Origin: Archaeoglobales archaeon
Lineage (GTDB): Archaea > Halobacteriota > Archaeoglobi > Archaeoglobales > Archaeoglobaceae
Length of the DNA stretch: 43,823 nucleotides
NCBI GenBank assembly: GCA_030055595.1
Contig: JASFYH010000014.1
Location: forward strand, 1-43,823
Direction: 5' to 3'
The notes beneath the pieces were generated by a model, which did no database searches, had not been told where the DNA came from, and was given only the letters and a program-made list of their open reading frames with translations. Position numbers and translations under genes: made by a program. Below, piece by piece: positions 42,959 through 43,823 of this stretch (the stretch's first letter is position 1; every line of letters starts with the position of its first letter).

Positions 42959-43274
42959 TGAAATTGAGGACGACAATCCGCTTGACTTTGTCTCAAATCT
43001 CTTCGACGTAGCATTAATAATAGCTCTGGCTTTCTTAGTCATGCTTGTCACAGCTTATGATCTTACAGAGCTTTTAACGCCAAACGAAAAAATTACGATC
43101 GTTAAAAACCCCGGCGAAGAGAACATGCAGATCATCGTGAAGGATGGAGAAGTTATAAAGGTGATGAACCTGACCGCAGAGCTTCAAGGCGGGCAGGGAG
43201 AGAAGATCGGCACAGCATACAGGCTTAAGGATGGGACGATCATTTATGTTCCCGAGAAAACTTCGACTGATTAA
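42939..43274 (+). CDS. DUF2149 protein, ExbD/TolR-like partner
   Basis: The 111-residue protein is laid out like ExbD: a short cytoplasmic start (about 1-18), one membrane helix with an Asp near its start (SNLFDVALIIALAFLVMLVT, Asp near residue 23, as the ion-carrying Asp of ExbD), and an outside domain rich in beta strands (ENMQIIVKDGEVIKVMNL, YRLKDGTIIYVPE). DUF2149 is mostly found beside ExbB-like genes in archaea. It overlaps the ExbB-like gene by 20 bases. The pair presumably energises some transport or assembly step together with the DUF2162 protein; the target is unknown. Confidence 0.87.
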   Translation: MKRRLIDEIEDDNPLDFVSNLFDVALIIALAFLVMLVTAYDLTELLTPNEKITIVKNPGEENMQIIVKDGEVIKVMNLTAELQGGQGEKIGTAYRLKDGTIIYVPEKTSTD

Positions 43275-43294
43275 ACTTTTACTTTTTACTCCAA

Positions 43295-43310
43295 AAAGTT
43301 AGCTAACTTT
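43295..43310. promoter_or_regulatory. Perfect 16-base palindrome after the DUF2149 gene
   Basis: AAAGTTAGCTAACTTT reads the same on both strands. It lies 21 bases after the DUF2149 stop codon, within T-rich sequence. It may be a terminator for the cluster or an operator for the gene that begins near 43525. Confidence 0.5.
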
Positions 43311-43487
43311 AAAAGTAAATACCCTTCTTTTTATCCGCAACTCTAAACTCTTCCTCAATTTAAGTCCCCTTTCAAAGTTTGTTTGAACTTTTCTCTTTTT
43401 ATTGCTTAAAAAGTGCTACTAAACTACAGAATTTTATTTCAAATCAAAAACTTCTTTTTACATATATGTCAGCAAGTAGCAAAAACT

Positions 43488-43495
43488 TATATACT
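43488..43495 (+). promoter_or_regulatory. Probable TATA box before the last gene
   Basis: TTATATAC lies about 30 bases before the TTG at 43525. Transcription would begin near 43515, just before the site GGTGAG at 43516-43521. Confidence 0.5.
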
Positions 43496-43524
43496 GCTTG
43501 TGCTTATCTTTGACTGGTGAGAGC

Positions 43525-43823
43525 TTGATCGGCAATTTAGCGACGCCAGTGATTGCGACTAAAATTGCAGAAAATAAGCCAATTCCTGCAAAAGAGAAAT
43601 CTGAATTACATAAAGACATAGAAATTATAAAAATCGACCCAAATCTTGAGAATTTGACACCATATTGGATAATAATAGCTGTTGGAAGTGAAGAAAAGGG
43701 AAGATTGACAACCTTTAAATATATAGATACCAGTAAAAGTCTAAAAGATTATGAAAAAGAGGAGTTGAAAAGATTTTTGCAAGAACTTTGGAAGAAGTAT
43801 CCCGTGAAGACGATTAGAGACAA
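43525..43823 (+). CDS. Unidentified protein (cut by right window edge)
   Basis: The frame stays open to the window end. A TTG at 43525 lies three bases behind GGTGAG and is the best start; the open frame reaches back to 43481 without ATG, partly hydrophobic (IYCLCLSLTGESLIGN), so a longer signal-peptide-like start at TTG 43511 is possible. The visible part holds KIAENKPIPAKEKSELHK, then TPYWIIIAVGSEEKGRLTTF and EELKRFLQELWKKYP. I do not recognise the family; it may be a soluble alpha/beta protein. It is separated from the DUF2149 gene by 250 bases with a palindrome and a TATA box, so is likely its own unit. Confidence 0.6.
   Translation, partial: MIGNLATPVIATKIAENKPIPAKEKSELHKDIEIIKIDPNLENLTPYWIIIAVGSEEKGRLTTFKYIDTSKSLKDYEKEELKRFLQELWKKYPVKTIRD

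Overview
The window is a stretch of chromosome from a euryarchaeon, most probably a member of the Archaeoglobales (Archaeoglobus/Geoglobus-like). The sequence shows archaeal-only information genes (archaeal-type ThrRS with its own editing domain, aIF2 alpha, Nop10, PAC2-type protein, SMC/ScpA), coenzyme F420 synthesis (cofG/cofH), CTP-dependent riboflavin kinase, four-subunit pyruvate:ferredoxin oxidoreductase, archaeal pilin-type signal peptides, GGTGAT-type Shine-Dalgarno sites a few bases before starts, and many GTG/TTG starts. The genus is an inference from this gene content; no rRNA is present to fix it.

Layout. 1-8.5 kb: a sensor histidine kinase cut by the window edge, aroE, then a minus-strand run cofG-cofH-thrS-small EMC6-like membrane protein, a plus-strand AbrB/PhoU regulator, and overlapping ribB-ribK genes. 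These share chemistry: aroE feeds tyrosine, and the riboflavin pathway supplies the ribitylaminouracil that CofG/CofH join to tyrosine for F420. 8.6-14.1 kb: an MFS transporter, a decayed fragment, the porGDAB operon behind a striking palindromic promoter region, and an enoyl-CoA hydratase-family gene. 14.2-17.6 kb: a cohesin-like surface protein, a 55-residue gene, and an orphan protein resembling papain-like cysteine peptidases. 17.6-24.8 kb: sdhABCD, an ABC-2 exporter pair and an acyl-CoA ligase.

24.8-26.1 kb is a gene-poor block holding a probable gene remnant and nested inverted repeats. 26.1-28.4 kb is a large pilin-signal adhesin with a C-terminal DNRLRE-type domain. 28.6-33.6 kb holds a frameshifted ferritin-like gene and a coiled-coil gene/smc/scpA cluster. 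33.8-35.1 kb has a CARF-like/HTH regulator and an unknown partner. 35.1-36.9 kb has a DNA methyltransferase overlapping a frameshifted EndoIII-like Fe-S protein. 37-40.7 kb is ilvC, a methyltransferase, then the tight aIF2alpha-nop10-PAC2-acyltransferase run. 41.7-43.3 kb is a DUF2162/ExbB-like/DUF2149 energised-membrane cluster, followed by an unidentified gene cut by the right edge.

The best candidates for something undescribed are the methyltransferase plus divergent EndoIII-type protein, the CARF-like regulator pair, the orphan papain-like protein, and the DUF2162-ExbB-DUF2149 trio. Two genes carry clear single-base frameshifts, and scpA seems to lack a normal start codon for its conserved N-terminus. 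No tRNA, rRNA, CRISPR array or insertion sequence was seen.
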